Assembly (NCBI RefSeq): GCF_011516945.1
Contig: NZ_WOTH01000031.1
Coordinates: forward strand, 1-34,467
From: Acetobacter estunensis
GTDB taxonomy: Bacteria; Pseudomonadota; Alphaproteobacteria; Acetobacterales; Acetobacteraceae
DNA: 34,467 nucleotides
Direction of reading: 5' to 3'
Shown: positions 1 through 7,570 of the stretch, piece after piece
Position numbering within the stretch: position 1 is the first letter of the stretch
Layout: the number at the start of each line of letters is the position of its first letter
Position numbers and translations under genes: made by a program
The notes under the pieces: generated by a model
The model's database searches: none
The model's input: the letters and a program-made list of their open reading frames with translations, nothing else
What the model was told of the DNA's origin: nothing

Positions 1-64
1 TAACCCCGGACCAGATGGCCAACAGCAACGCCGTCAGAAGGGCGGCATAACAACAACCGGGCAT
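1..64 (-). other. Possible start of another ORF at the window edge
   Basis: In a different minus-strand frame an ATG at 64 opens a hydrophobic stretch (MPGCCYAALLTALLLAIWSGV) that runs off the window. It resembles the first membrane helix of a transporter. It begins just where the integrase similarity fades, so a junction between an integrase remnant and another gene is possible. No good ribosome binding site is visible and only 21 codons are seen. This is a weak call. Confidence 0.2.
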
Positions 65-683
65 AGCTTATCAAGCCCGCAAAACTGTCCGAACGGACGG
101 GTCCACCTCTTTCAGCCCAGCCGAACATGGCGCGCCCAAGCGCATGAAGCCGTCGTGCTGCCACGGGATGGCGGGAAGCCAGATCATCGAGTTGCACCTG
201 TAGCTCGGTCGTAGAGATGGAGCGGGCTGGACGATCCAGTAGGACAGACAGGCCGGAGCGCAGGCGAGCCGGAGCTTCCTTACGATAGGAGGGGCTTCGA
301 TCAGACAGAGGGCCGATCTGCCACCGATCGATCAGGACATCCAGTGTCAGGGCGTCGGCAGCCGCTTCCGCCGTACGTCGCACCATTTCCGCCTGAGCGG
401 CCAGCGCGCGGGCTTTTCTTTCCCCGAGCGGATCACCGCCAGCCAGCACTCGTCCACGAGCCTCCTCGGCCAGTCTACGAGCTTGAGCAGGTGTCAGGTC
501 GCCATAAGGCCCCAGAACCAGCCGTCGCACGCGACCAGCAAAGCGATATTGGAACAGGAACACCTTGCTTCCCGCCTCGGTCACTCGGATCCCGAAGCCT
601 CGAAGCTCCTCATCCATGAACATGGCGTCCCGTTTCCCTGGCGGGCAGGCGAGGCCGTCTATTTCCCGTTTTGTGAGCTTCAT
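1..683 (-). CDS. Tyrosine integrase, N-terminal part (DUF4102 arm-binding type), runs to window edge
   Basis: Reading the minus strand from an ATG at 683 gives an open frame to the window edge (227 codons). The first ~95 residues carry the signature of the DUF4102 integrase arm-binding domain: a MKLTKREIDGL start, then ELRGFGIRVTEAGSKVFLFQYR, then RRLVLGPYGDLTPAQAR and a GGDPLGERKA segment. A helical core-binding region follows (to about residue 195, ending in ARRLHALGRAMFGWAER). Such enzymes integrate phages and genomic islands into tRNA genes, and a tRNA-Thr 3' half lies 340 bp behind this gene. The expected continuation after FAGL (about position 75) is not recognisable, so the gene may be truncated or frameshifted there. 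The catalytic domain would lie outside the window in any case. Confidence 0.8.
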   Translation of the reverse strand, partial: MKLTKREIDGLACPPGKRDAMFMDEELRGFGIRVTEAGSKVFLFQYRFAGRVRRLVLGPYGDLTPAQARRLAEEARGRVLAGGDPLGERKARALAAQAEMVRRTAEAAADALTLDVLIDRWQIGPLSDRSPSYRKEAPARLRSGLSVLLDRPARSISTTELQVQLDDLASRHPVAARRLHALGRAMFGWAERGGPVRSDSFAGLISYARLLLCRPSDGVAVGHLVRG

Positions 684-695
684 CGGCAAGCCGTA

Positions 696-820
696 GTTAC
701 ACCTGTTACACCTTCGAAAATGCAAGGTGTAACGCTGTGGGTGGCAAAAAACACAATAAAATCAATATAATATATATGTGTGTTACACAAGTTACACAGT
801 TACACCTACATTAGTGTAAC
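696..820. repeat. Cluster of GTTACAC heptamers, candidate integrase arm-type sites
   Basis: The heptamer GTTACAC occurs as five direct copies (696-702, 705-711, 782-788, 791-797, 799-805) and two inverted copies (727-733, 814-820) within 125 bp. An AT-rich segment (about 745-780) separates two sub-clusters. The first pair, extended to GTTACACCT, is inverted against AGGTGTAAC at 725-733. The cluster lies directly upstream of the integrase start codon and between it and the tRNA-derived core at 1023. This is where arm-type integrase or excisionase sites and the integrase promoter are normally found. Autoregulator or iteron function is an alternative. Confidence 0.6.
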
Positions 821-834
821 TCCCTGAATTTTCC

Positions 835-893
835 CATGCTCCGGGCTTATCTTGGAGCATGTCATTGGATTTTCCGGACTCAATCCGGACTCA
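835..893. repeat. Small stem-loop plus 10-bp direct repeat
   Basis: CATGCTCC (835-842) and GGAGCATG (854-861) form a perfect 8-bp stem around an 11-nt loop. It is followed by a direct repeat of TCCGGACTCA (873-882 and 884-893). Both lie in the non-coding stretch between the heptamer cluster and the tRNA-derived site. Otherwise the interval 821-1022 shows no credible gene. Confidence 0.4.
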
Positions 894-1022
894 TCTGAAA
901 GTGCAATCGGGGCGTTTCTGTGCGGCTGGGTTCGTAACCGCCACATTCACTGTCCACCGTAACCATTTGATATTGCGACTGTATGCGGTTCAGTGCGTTT
1001 CAGTGTGTATTTGGAGCACGAG

Positions 1023-1068
1023 TTTCGTAATGATGGGGCCAGGGGTTCGAATCCTCTAACCGGCACCA
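1023..1068 (+). other. Attachment site: 3' half of a tRNA-Thr(CGT) gene
   Basis: The segment starts with a 7-nt anticodon loop TTCGTAA (anticodon CGT). It continues with the 3' anticodon strand TGATG, a variable region, and a complete T arm (AGGGG, loop TTCGAAT, CCTCT). It ends with the 3' acceptor strand AACCGGC, discriminator A and an encoded CCA. No matching 5' acceptor (GCCGGTT) exists upstream. The bases before the loop (CGAGT) do not pair with TGATG. Hence this is a duplicated 3' half, typical of the identity block left by integration at an anticodon loop. The whole tRNA gene is expected to the left, outside the window. Confidence 0.72.
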
Positions 1069-1194
1069 CTAACCTCGCGGTTTTCCAATAAAATTAAGTC
1101 TCCTCCAAAAGTCGCTGCAAGCCGTCACTCTTTGGCATGGCTGAAATATCTCCATCGCCTTTCGGGAATGTGAGCTTCGCGGTAAGATGACATC

Positions 1195-2682
1195 ATGCCG
1201 TCGTCTCTTCCTTTGCGTCTGTATCGTGGCGCCATCCAACTGGCCCGCAGGCCGAGGCGTCAGGCATCGCATGTGACGGTCGTTGACGGTCTGGTCGAGT
1301 GTCCCTGTTGTGGGGAGTTTCAAGAACTTGACAGGGTGCAGCCCGGAACAGCCGCCCGCTGCGTAAGGTGCGGGCAAGTGCTTGAGCGCCGCAATAAAAC
1401 GGCTCCGTTGGCCGCGCCGCTTGCGTTCTGTATCACCTCCGCCGCTCTCTATCTCGCCACGCTGGCCTCATCCCTGATGACGCTTGATCTCTACGGTCGG
1501 GAGCGGACGGTCAATCTGCTGACCGGGCCGATGGAGCTTTTGCACGAGGGGTGGGGAGAGGTCGGGATGCTCGTGGGCATTGTGACCGTTCTCGCACCCG
1601 GCATCGTCATCGCCATCATGGGATTGATCCTTACCGCCGGGTTTTTCGAAGAACTGCCGGACTGGGCGCCCAACCTGATGGCTTGGTACGACAAGCTGCG
1701 TCCATGGTCGATGATGGAGGTGTACATCCTCGGGATTTTCGTGGCTTACACGAAGCTCGTGGATCTGGCGCATGTGGAGGTTGGGACGGCGTGCTATCTC
1801 ATCGCGGCGCTGATGATCAGCATGGCGGCAACCGACCAGACATTGGATCAGGAGTGGATCTGGCAGCGACGCCGGGTTGAGGGGACATTGCAGCTTCCCG
1901 ATGGACGGCGGATGAAGGTCGATCGGGTTTCCGTGCATGATCTCGACGGTCTGCCGCCCCATGAGCACATGCTGTCGTGTCATTCCTGCGGTCTTGTCGG
2001 CGTTTTCCCGCAGCCGGTTCCCCAGACGGATTCGGTCGGGGTGTGTCCACGTTGCGGCCACGATCTGCGACGTCGCAAGGTAAACAGTATCTCACGGACC
2101 GTCGCCCTTCTTCTTTCAGCCTTTATTTTCTATTTTCCCGCTAATCTCTTTCCGGTCATGACCGTCATCAAGGTGGGAAACGGAACGGGCCACACCATTA
2201 TCGAAGGCGCGATTGAGTTGTGGGAAGATGGGATGATCCCGCTGTCCCTGCTGGTTCTGTTCGCAAGTGTGACGGTGCCGGTCGCCAAGATCGTGGGGCT
2301 GACTTACATGATCTGGACGACGAAGCGCCGCTCCGCAAAGAAACTGCTCTTTCGTTCCAAGCTTTTCCGGATGATCGACATTATCGGTCGCTGGTCCATG
2401 ATCGACGTGTTCATGATTTCCATTCTCGTGGCCGTCGTGCGGTTCAGTTCCCTTGCCAATATTCGTGCCAATGCGGGCGTGGTGTCGTTTGCTGCGGTCG
2501 TGGTGCTGACCATTTTCGCTGCCCATTGCTTCGATCCCCGTCTGATGTGGGATGCGGCGGGGCGTAATGGGAAACTGCGGGCGGATGCCCCTCCGCGCAG
2601 TGACAATACAACGGGTCAGTCGTGCCTTGCGCACGAGGACGAGGCCCTCGAACGGGGCGACATGGAGCCGGTGCAAGCGTGA
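1195..2682 (+). CDS. pqiA: Paraquat-inducible protein A family membrane protein
   Basis: A 495-residue inner-membrane protein with two PqiA repeats, each a small zinc-ribbon-like segment followed by a bundle of membrane helices. The first cysteine pairs are C36/C39 and C56/C59; the second are C262/C265 and C284/C287. Hydrophobic helices fill roughly residues 75-215 and 300-455. In characterised pqi/let systems PqiA/LetA is the inner-membrane partner that loads lipids into the periplasmic MCE tunnel formed by PqiB/LetB. It is the first gene of pqiABC, and its stop overlaps the pqiB start. The ATG at 1195 has only a weak Shine-Dalgarno sequence, and a downstream GTG is possible. The promoter should lie between the tRNA fragment and 1195. 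Confidence 0.9.
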   Translation: MPSSLPLRLYRGAIQLARRPRRQASHVTVVDGLVECPCCGEFQELDRVQPGTAARCVRCGQVLERRNKTAPLAAPLAFCITSAALYLATLASSLMTLDLYGRERTVNLLTGPMELLHEGWGEVGMLVGIVTVLAPGIVIAIMGLILTAGFFEELPDWAPNLMAWYDKLRPWSMMEVYILGIFVAYTKLVDLAHVEVGTACYLIAALMISMAATDQTLDQEWIWQRRRVEGTLQLPDGRRMKVDRVSVHDLDGLPPHEHMLSCHSCGLVGVFPQPVPQTDSVGVCPRCGHDLRRRKVNSISRTVALLLSAFIFYFPANLFPVMTVIKVGNGTGHTIIEGAIELWEDGMIPLSLLVLFASVTVPVAKIVGLTYMIWTTKRRSAKKLLFRSKLFRMIDIIGRWSMIDVFMISILVAVVRFSSLANIRANAGVVSFAAVVVLTIFAAHCFDPRLMWDAAGRNGKLRADAPPRSDNTTGQSCLAHEDEALERGDMEPVQA

Positions 2683-4379
2683 CTTCGGATCAGAATTCTT
2701 CTCCCCCGCGTGGTCAGGACGACGATGACGACGCGCTGCCGGTGGCGACTGTCAACAAGACCCGCTTCTCCATAATCTGGATCATCCCGATCCTCTCGGT
2801 GCTGATTGCCGTCTTTTTGTTATGGCGAAGCCTGTATGATCGTGGTCCCGAGATTCTCATCAGTTTCGACACCGCCGATGGCCTGACCAGCGGTCAGACA
2901 CAGGTGAAGAACAAGGCCGTGACGCTGGGCACTGTCGACTCCATCACGCTGTCCAAGGACAAGCACCATGTTGACGTGCGGGTGCAGATGACCGCCAGCG
3001 CTTCCGGATTGCTGACGGACAAGTCACGCTTCTGGGTGGTGCGTCCGCGCATCAACGGCGCGAGCGTGACGGGGTTGGAGACGCTGCTCTCAGGCGCGTA
3101 TATCGCCTTCGATCCGGGGCCGCCGGGTGGACAGCGCACCACGGTGTTCACGGGACTTGAATCGCCCCCCGGCATCCAGTCCGATCAGCCGGGCCGGACC
3201 TATACCCTCGTGGCGCCGGCCATCGGTTCCATTGGACCGGGCGCGCCCGTGTTCTTCCGTGACGTGGATGTGGGAGAAGTGCTTGGCTACACGCTGCCGC
3301 CCGGCGGCGTGGGGCCCGTGCTGATCCAGTTCTTTGTGCGCGAGCCATATGATCATTATCTGCGCACCAACACGCGCTTCTGGAATGTCTCCGGTGTGAA
3401 AGTCGGGTTCGGAGCGGGCGGCCTGAAGGTGCAGATGCAGTCCATTCAGGCGCTGTTCTCGGGTGGTGTGGCGTTCTCCCTCAATCGTTCGGCCAATTCT
3501 GTCGAAGAGGCGGAAGAAGCACCCGCCAATACGATTTTCCAGCTCTATGATGACAAGGATACGGCGGATGACGCCGGATATCATGAGCGTCTGCCCGTCG
3601 TGACCTATCTTTCGTCTTCTGTTGCCGGCCTGACCTCGGGAAGCTCTGTCACCATGTTCGGCATCCAGATCGGTTCGGTGACGGATGTGAAATTGCAGCT
3701 TGACCAGAAGACCGGTCATGCACGGGTTCGCGTTGCCATGGATGTGCAGCCCGAGCGTATTCTGCCGCCCTCCCAGATCCGTCATGATGGCATGTTGCAG
3801 ACCATGCAGGCGCTTGTGGACAACGGAATGCGCGCTTCCGCCAGCAGCCTGAGCATGCTGACGGGCGAAACCAATATTTCCTTCGACTTCGTGAAGAAAG
3901 CGACCCCAGCCAAGACATGGATGGAAGGGGATGCGCTGGTTATCCCGAGTCAGGCGGGTGGCATGAGCGGCATCATGCAGTCGCTCTCCACCGTGTCCGA
4001 CAAGCTGGCGGCCATGCCGTTCGAGCAGATTGGCGACAACGCCAACAATCTGCTCGCTCACGCAGATCAGCGCGTGAACAGTCCGGAGGTGAAAGAGGCT
4101 CTTGTCCAGTTGCGTGATTCGCTGCGCAGTCTGCATCGTTTGGCCGACAACGCTGACAAGGGCATGCAGCCACTCATGAAGCGTCTGCCGGAAATGAGCG
4201 ATCAACTCGACCGGACGCTGAAGAATGCCAACAAACTGCTGGGAAGCTATGGCGGCGACACGGACTTCCACAGAAGCCTGCAAGCCATGGTCGTGCAACT
4301 GGGAGAGACAGCGCGTTCGCTGCGTTTCATGACCGATTTCCTGACCAATCATCCCTCGTCGATCGTTACGGGACGCTAA
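2679..4379 (+). CDS. pqiB: MCE-domain lipid transport protein PqiB
   Basis: A 566-residue protein with one N-terminal membrane anchor (about residues 30-49, after an acidic DDDDD stretch) and three MlaD/MCE repeats. The repeats start near PEILISFDTADGL, TYTLVAPAIGSIG and VVTYLSSSVAGLT. A long helical C-terminus rich in alternating hydrophobic and charged residues follows. Known PqiB proteins form stacked hexameric MCE rings with a coiled-coil needle that spans the periplasm. I chose the GTG at 2679, which overlaps the pqiA stop as GTGA and has GGAG about 11 nt upstream. The longer ATG frame from 2622 would add a low-quality arginine-rich leader inside pqiA. Translational coupling with pqiA is likely. 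Confidence 0.92.
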   Translation: MTSDQNSSPPRGQDDDDDALPVATVNKTRFSIIWIIPILSVLIAVFLLWRSLYDRGPEILISFDTADGLTSGQTQVKNKAVTLGTVDSITLSKDKHHVDVRVQMTASASGLLTDKSRFWVVRPRINGASVTGLETLLSGAYIAFDPGPPGGQRTTVFTGLESPPGIQSDQPGRTYTLVAPAIGSIGPGAPVFFRDVDVGEVLGYTLPPGGVGPVLIQFFVREPYDHYLRTNTRFWNVSGVKVGFGAGGLKVQMQSIQALFSGGVAFSLNRSANSVEEAEEAPANTIFQLYDDKDTADDAGYHERLPVVTYLSSSVAGLTSGSSVTMFGIQIGSVTDVKLQLDQKTGHARVRVAMDVQPERILPPSQIRHDGMLQTMQALVDNGMRASASSLSMLTGETNISFDFVKKATPAKTWMEGDALVIPSQAGGMSGIMQSLSTVSDKLAAMPFEQIGDNANNLLAHADQRVNSPEVKEALVQLRDSLRSLHRLADNADKGMQPLMKRLPEMSDQLDRTLKNANKLLGSYGGDTDFHRSLQAMVVQLGETARSLRFMTDFLTNHPSSIVTGR

Positions 4380-4382
4380 GCC

Positions 4383-5051
4383 ATGGCTCACTTTCTTCCG
4401 ACTTCCTCTGCCGTTCGCGTGCGCCGTACCGTTCTCGGAACCCTCCTGCTGAGCGTGACAGGTGTGACACTGGTGGCGTGCAGTTCTTCAACGCCCAGCC
4501 TGTATTCGTTGCAGCCATCGGCTGCGCGTGCAGGCGGTGCAACGGGATATGGTCTCACCTCGACGACCGTTCCAACCTTGGTGGAAGTTCGCAAACCGAC
4601 CATTCCCGAGACGCTGGATCGTGATCGGATCGTGCTGGATGACAGCGGTTACAAGCTCGATGTTGCGACAACAGACGCATGGAGCGCGCCGCTTTCCGCC
4701 CAGATCCCGCATGTAGTGGTGGCGGATCTGCGCCAGCGCCTGCCGGGCACGACGTTCTTTGTGCAAGACGATGCGACGGCCAGCGATCCGCAGGCTTTTG
4801 TCGAACTGGTCGTGACCCGTTTCTCGCGAGAGGGTGCTGGTGGCCCAGCCGTGCTGGATATGCAGGTGGTGGTGCATCGCGCCGACAGCGATACGGCGCG
4901 GATCGCGCAGTCGCTGCATCTGACGGCTCCAGCGGCGGCGGGGACGGAAGCGCTGGTGGGGGCGCTGAGCACATTGCTCGGGCAGGCCTCCGATCAGATT
5001 GCTGCGGCGTTGCGTTCTTTGCCGCCTGAGCCGTCGTCTTCCACGCCTTAA
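4383..5051 (+). CDS. pqiC: PqiC-type lipoprotein (DUF330 / ABC-transport auxiliary lipoprotein)
   Basis: A 222-residue lipoprotein: positively charged n-region, hydrophobic stretch and lipobox LVAC with C33 as the lipidated residue. The mature part begins with SLYSLQP, a typical start of the PqiC/YmbA family, in which an early YxL motif follows the lipid anchor. PqiC sits at the outer membrane and docks the PqiB needle. The gene begins 3 bp after the pqiB stop, so it is the third gene of the operon. A hairpin terminator follows at 5059. Confidence 0.88.
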   Translation: MAHFLPTSSAVRVRRTVLGTLLLSVTGVTLVACSSSTPSLYSLQPSAARAGGATGYGLTSTTVPTLVEVRKPTIPETLDRDRIVLDDSGYKLDVATTDAWSAPLSAQIPHVVVADLRQRLPGTTFFVQDDATASDPQAFVELVVTRFSREGAGGPAVLDMQVVVHRADSDTARIAQSLHLTAPAAAGTEALVGALSTLLGQASDQIAAALRSLPPEPSSSTP

Positions 5052-5058
5052 ATCCTGA

Positions 5059-5081
5059 AGGCCGGGCTTCAATCCCGGCCT
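5059..5081. terminator. Hairpin between convergent pqiC and MDR gene
   Basis: AGGCCGGG (5059-5066) pairs with CCCGGCCT (5074-5081) around a 7-nt loop. It lies 8 bp after the pqiC stop and 7 bp from the stop of the convergent oxidoreductase gene, so it can serve both. No strong T-run follows on either strand. Confidence 0.6.
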
Positions 5082-5087
5082 ACTGTT

Positions 5088-6107
5088 TCAGATTCCGAAG
5101 CCTTCAAGAGCGATTTTGCCCTTGACCGTGCCGCTTTCCAGCAGGGCATGGGCACGCCGCAGGTTGGTAGCGTTGATCGGACCGAACACCTCCGTCAGGG
5201 TGGTGCGCAGCACGCCCGCGTCCACGAGATTTGACGCCTCTTCCAATATCTCCGCCTGACGGATCATGTCGCTCGTCCCGAAGGTGGTGCGCGTGAACAT
5301 CAACTCCCAATGGGTGGACACGCTCTTGGCCTTGAAAGGCATGACATCGAGCGACGGCGGATCGTCGATAAGCCCGAAACGACCTTGCGGTGCGATCAGC
5401 TTCACGACATCGGGGAAATGCTGGTCGGTGCGTGTGGTGGAAAATACGAAGCCCGGAGCGCCAAGTCCCAGCGCGTCAATCTGAGGGGCGAGCGGGTTTG
5501 CATGATCGATGACATGATCCGCGCCAAGAGCGCGTGCCCACTCCGTCGTTTCGGGACGTGATGCCGTGCCGATGACGAGGACGTTCCCGGGCCGTTTGGC
5601 AAGCTGGACCGCCATCGAGCCGACACCTCCGCCCGCTCCGATGATGAGCAGGGCAGAGGCTACGCCCGGAATAGGGCGGCTGATGTCGAGCCGGTCGAAC
5701 AACATCTCCCATGCGGTGATGGTTGTCAGCGGCATGGCGGCGGCTTGTGCCCAGTTCAGCGATTTCGGCTTGTGGCCGACGATGCGTTCATCGACCAGAT
5801 GAAACTGGCTGTTGGTGCCGGGGCGGGTTACGGCCCCGGAATACCAGACCTCGTCACCGGGGCGAAACCGTGTCACGCCGGGACCGGTCTGTCGCACGAT
5901 GCCCGCAGCGTCCCAACCGAGTATTTTCCATTCACCCGGAGGAGGTTCGGCTCGCTTGCGGACCTTGGTGTCAATCGGATTGACCGAGACGGCCTTGATT
6001 TCGACCAGCAGGTCGCGTCCCGTAGCCTGAGGTGTGGGAAGGTCGATATCGACGAGCGCATTCTCGTCCGTGATGGGAAGCGACTTCTGATAGCCAACGG
6101 CGCGCAT
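5088..6107 (-). CDS. Zinc-type alcohol dehydrogenase-like / NADPH:quinone reductase (MDR family)
   Basis: A 339-residue medium-chain dehydrogenase/reductase. The N-terminal GroES-like fold contains VEIKAVSVNPIDTKVR, followed by the GWDAAGIV segment. The Rossmann fold carries GAGGGVGSMAVQLAK, and the end is ALLESGTVKGKIALEGF. It belongs to the zinc-independent quinone-reductase-like branch, whose members reduce quinones or enones with NADPH. The structural-zinc cysteine loop of true alcohol dehydrogenases is absent. The start at 6107 was chosen because family similarity begins at MRAVGYQ and a GGAG lies upstream. The longer frame to 6185 adds an unrelated leader. It appears monocistronic. Confidence 0.85.
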   Translation of the reverse strand: MRAVGYQKSLPITDENALVDIDLPTPQATGRDLLVEIKAVSVNPIDTKVRKRAEPPPGEWKILGWDAAGIVRQTGPGVTRFRPGDEVWYSGAVTRPGTNSQFHLVDERIVGHKPKSLNWAQAAAMPLTTITAWEMLFDRLDISRPIPGVASALLIIGAGGGVGSMAVQLAKRPGNVLVIGTASRPETTEWARALGADHVIDHANPLAPQIDALGLGAPGFVFSTTRTDQHFPDVVKLIAPQGRFGLIDDPPSLDVMPFKAKSVSTHWELMFTRTTFGTSDMIRQAEILEEASNLVDAGVLRTTLTEVFGPINATNLRRAHALLESGTVKGKIALEGFGI

Positions 6108-6246
6108 AGCCTGTCTCCGTTTCTGCAAGGAGGGACGAAGGAGAAGGTCCGCAGCAGAGACCGAACGGTGACGGGATGCAAGCATCCGTCGTTCATGTCA
6201 GACGGATGCTTGCCGTCGTGCTCTCATGAAGTTCAGATGAGAGCGA

Positions 6247-6915
6247 TCAGTAATATTGCAGGCCGCTCAGTTCGATCTCGGGATTGAGGTAATAAGGAAT
6301 GTAGAAAGTGGGAAGCGGCTGGGCACCTTGGCCGCGCGCCACACCTGACGGGGCGAGCATGGGCTTGAAGTGATGTGCCGAGAGACAGCTATAGAGGGTG
6401 GAACGCAGCGCGCCGTCTTCCAGTCCTGTGGTGTGCGTCTGGTGAAAGAGGTCTTCGGCGTAGGGTTTGCACTGCGTCGGTGTGCGGGCAATCTTTTCGT
6501 TGATCTGTCGCTCTTTGAAGGCGCTCATGCGTTCATCCGACAGCCATGCGCGCATGTAGTCGGGCGAGGCAGGGTCAAGCCACAGATCGCGCCAGCCCGT
6601 ATTGCCATCCTTGCGGCTGGCAACGGCGATGCCTTTTTCCTGCGTGCCATCGGCACGGGTCAGTGTGCCCTGACAGGCGAGAACCTGATAATGCGAGCCG
6701 AACAGCGAGTCCCGTATGGTGCCGTTCGTGAATGTCGTGGCAGCGCTTGAGGCGGGCGGATTGGTGACGTCTGGCAGCGGTGAGGGCGCATTGGCCGTCT
6801 TCACGATGGCGGCAGCGATGTCCGGCTCCGCACAATAGTTCTTGAGCGGATCGATCGTGTAGGAACAACCGGTGGCGGCAAGGAGGACAAGAAGAGCCGG
6901 AAGGCGCGTGTTCAT
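6247..6915 (-). CDS. Putative lipoprotein of unknown function
   Basis: A 222-residue protein with a short signal peptide and lipobox AATGC (lipid-bearing C17). The mature part has no domain I recognise. It contains four further cysteines, a QVLACQGTLTRADGTQEKGIAVA segment resembling a small beta-sheet, and a C-terminal proline/tyrosine-rich tail. I placed the start at 6915, where the signal peptide begins. The frame is open further up to 7113, but that leader is not signal-like. The Shine-Dalgarno sequence is weak. It lies between the MDR gene and the PACE efflux gene on the same strand. Confidence 0.7.
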   Translation of the reverse strand: MNTRLPALLVLLAATGCSYTIDPLKNYCAEPDIAAAIVKTANAPSPLPDVTNPPASSAATTFTNGTIRDSLFGSHYQVLACQGTLTRADGTQEKGIAVASRKDGNTGWRDLWLDPASPDYMRAWLSDERMSAFKERQINEKIARTPTQCKPYAEDLFHQTHTTGLEDGALRSTLYSCLSAHHFKPMLAPSGVARGQGAQPLPTFYIPYYLNPEIELSGLQYY

Positions 6916-7015
6916 CGGGTGGGGCTCACTGCAATTGCGCCCGATCGGGGTGGTCGGACAATGTTTCGGTTCCACACATCGCACATCGGGAAAAACAGTA
7001 AAAGCCGCAGGTGAT

Positions 7016-7504
7016 TCAGGCTTCCTGATGAGAGGCTGTTTTGAGGGCACGCTTTGGCGTGTTTGCCCCGACCGGAAACAGCGCATCGTAAGCCATGTTG
7101 AAGAAAAACGCATACACCAGATAAAACAGCGCGATGCTCATGCTCATGGAAAAAGCCTGTATGAGCGAGACACCGAGATACAGCGCAATGGCGGGCAGAA
7201 GCACGACCTGAAGTCCGGCCTCGAACAGCACTGTGTGAAGCACACGCACGGCGATGGTCTTGTGGGTGGAGCCGGTCAGGCGTCCCATGAACCGATCGAA
7301 CAGCACGTTGTAGACATAATTCCAGATGGTCGCGGTGATGGCGCTTCCGACGCCAATCGCTCCCATGTGGGAGGTCGGCACGCCAAACAGCACGCTGCCG
7401 GAAGGAATGACGAGAGCCAGCGCGAGGCACTCGAAAAGAAGGGCCTGACGCAGCCGGTCGAGGCCGCTCCGCATGGCGGGGGAGGATTGGGTTTCGGTTG
7501 ACAT
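7016..7504 (-). CDS. PACE-family efflux transporter (bacterial transmembrane pair domains)
   Basis: A 162-residue membrane protein with four predicted helices arranged as two tandem 'bacterial transmembrane pair' repeats. The repeats are visible in the segments RQALLFECLALALVIP plus WNYVYNVLFDR and HTVLFEAGLQVVLLP plus FNMAYDALFP. The glutamate in the first helix (FE) and the W/F-N-x-x-(Y/W)-D motifs are hallmarks of the AceI-like proteobacterial antimicrobial compound efflux family, which exports biocides or short diamines by proton exchange. The start at 7504 is the family start; the frame extends to 7663 without similarity. It is divergent from a LysR regulator, the usual arrangement for PACE genes. 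Confidence 0.88.
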   Translation of the reverse strand: MSTETQSSPAMRSGLDRLRQALLFECLALALVIPSGSVLFGVPTSHMGAIGVGSAITATIWNYVYNVLFDRFMGRLTGSTHKTIAVRVLHTVLFEAGLQVVLLPAIALYLGVSLIQAFSMSMSIALFYLVYAFFFNMAYDALFPVGANTPKRALKTASHQEA

Positions 7505-7570
7505 GCGCGGCAACCTATCTCCCTTTTGTCGAATATAAAGTTGGCATCCATCTAAAAAGGAGATGGGTCT
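7505..7570. promoter_or_regulatory. Divergent promoter region of the PACE gene and its LysR regulator
   Basis: A 66-bp spacer between two divergent starts, relatively AT-rich in the middle (about 7530-7555). It must hold both promoters, and LysR-type regulators usually bind such spacers. No unambiguous T-N11-A palindrome stands out. Confidence 0.5.

Noticed and set aside
344..770. Two plus-strand frames at the left edge
   Set aside because: They run opposite the integrase, which has clear DUF4102 motifs; their proteins are low-complexity.
993..1068. A complete tRNA gene
   Set aside because: The required 5' acceptor strand GCCGGTT is missing, and the bases before the anticodon loop do not pair with the 3' strand; only the 3' half is tRNA-like.
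3090..4391. A 433-codon open frame antisense to pqiB
   Set aside because: It is a high-GC shadow: no domain, histidine/arginine-rich composition, and the sense strand encodes three clear MCE repeats.
7517..7564. Imperfect inverted repeat ATCTCCCTTTT / AAAAAGGAGAT between the PACE and LysR genes
   Set aside because: The right arm is the lysR Shine-Dalgarno sequence and the left arm is the purine-rich leader of the divergent gene, so the symmetry is largely explained.
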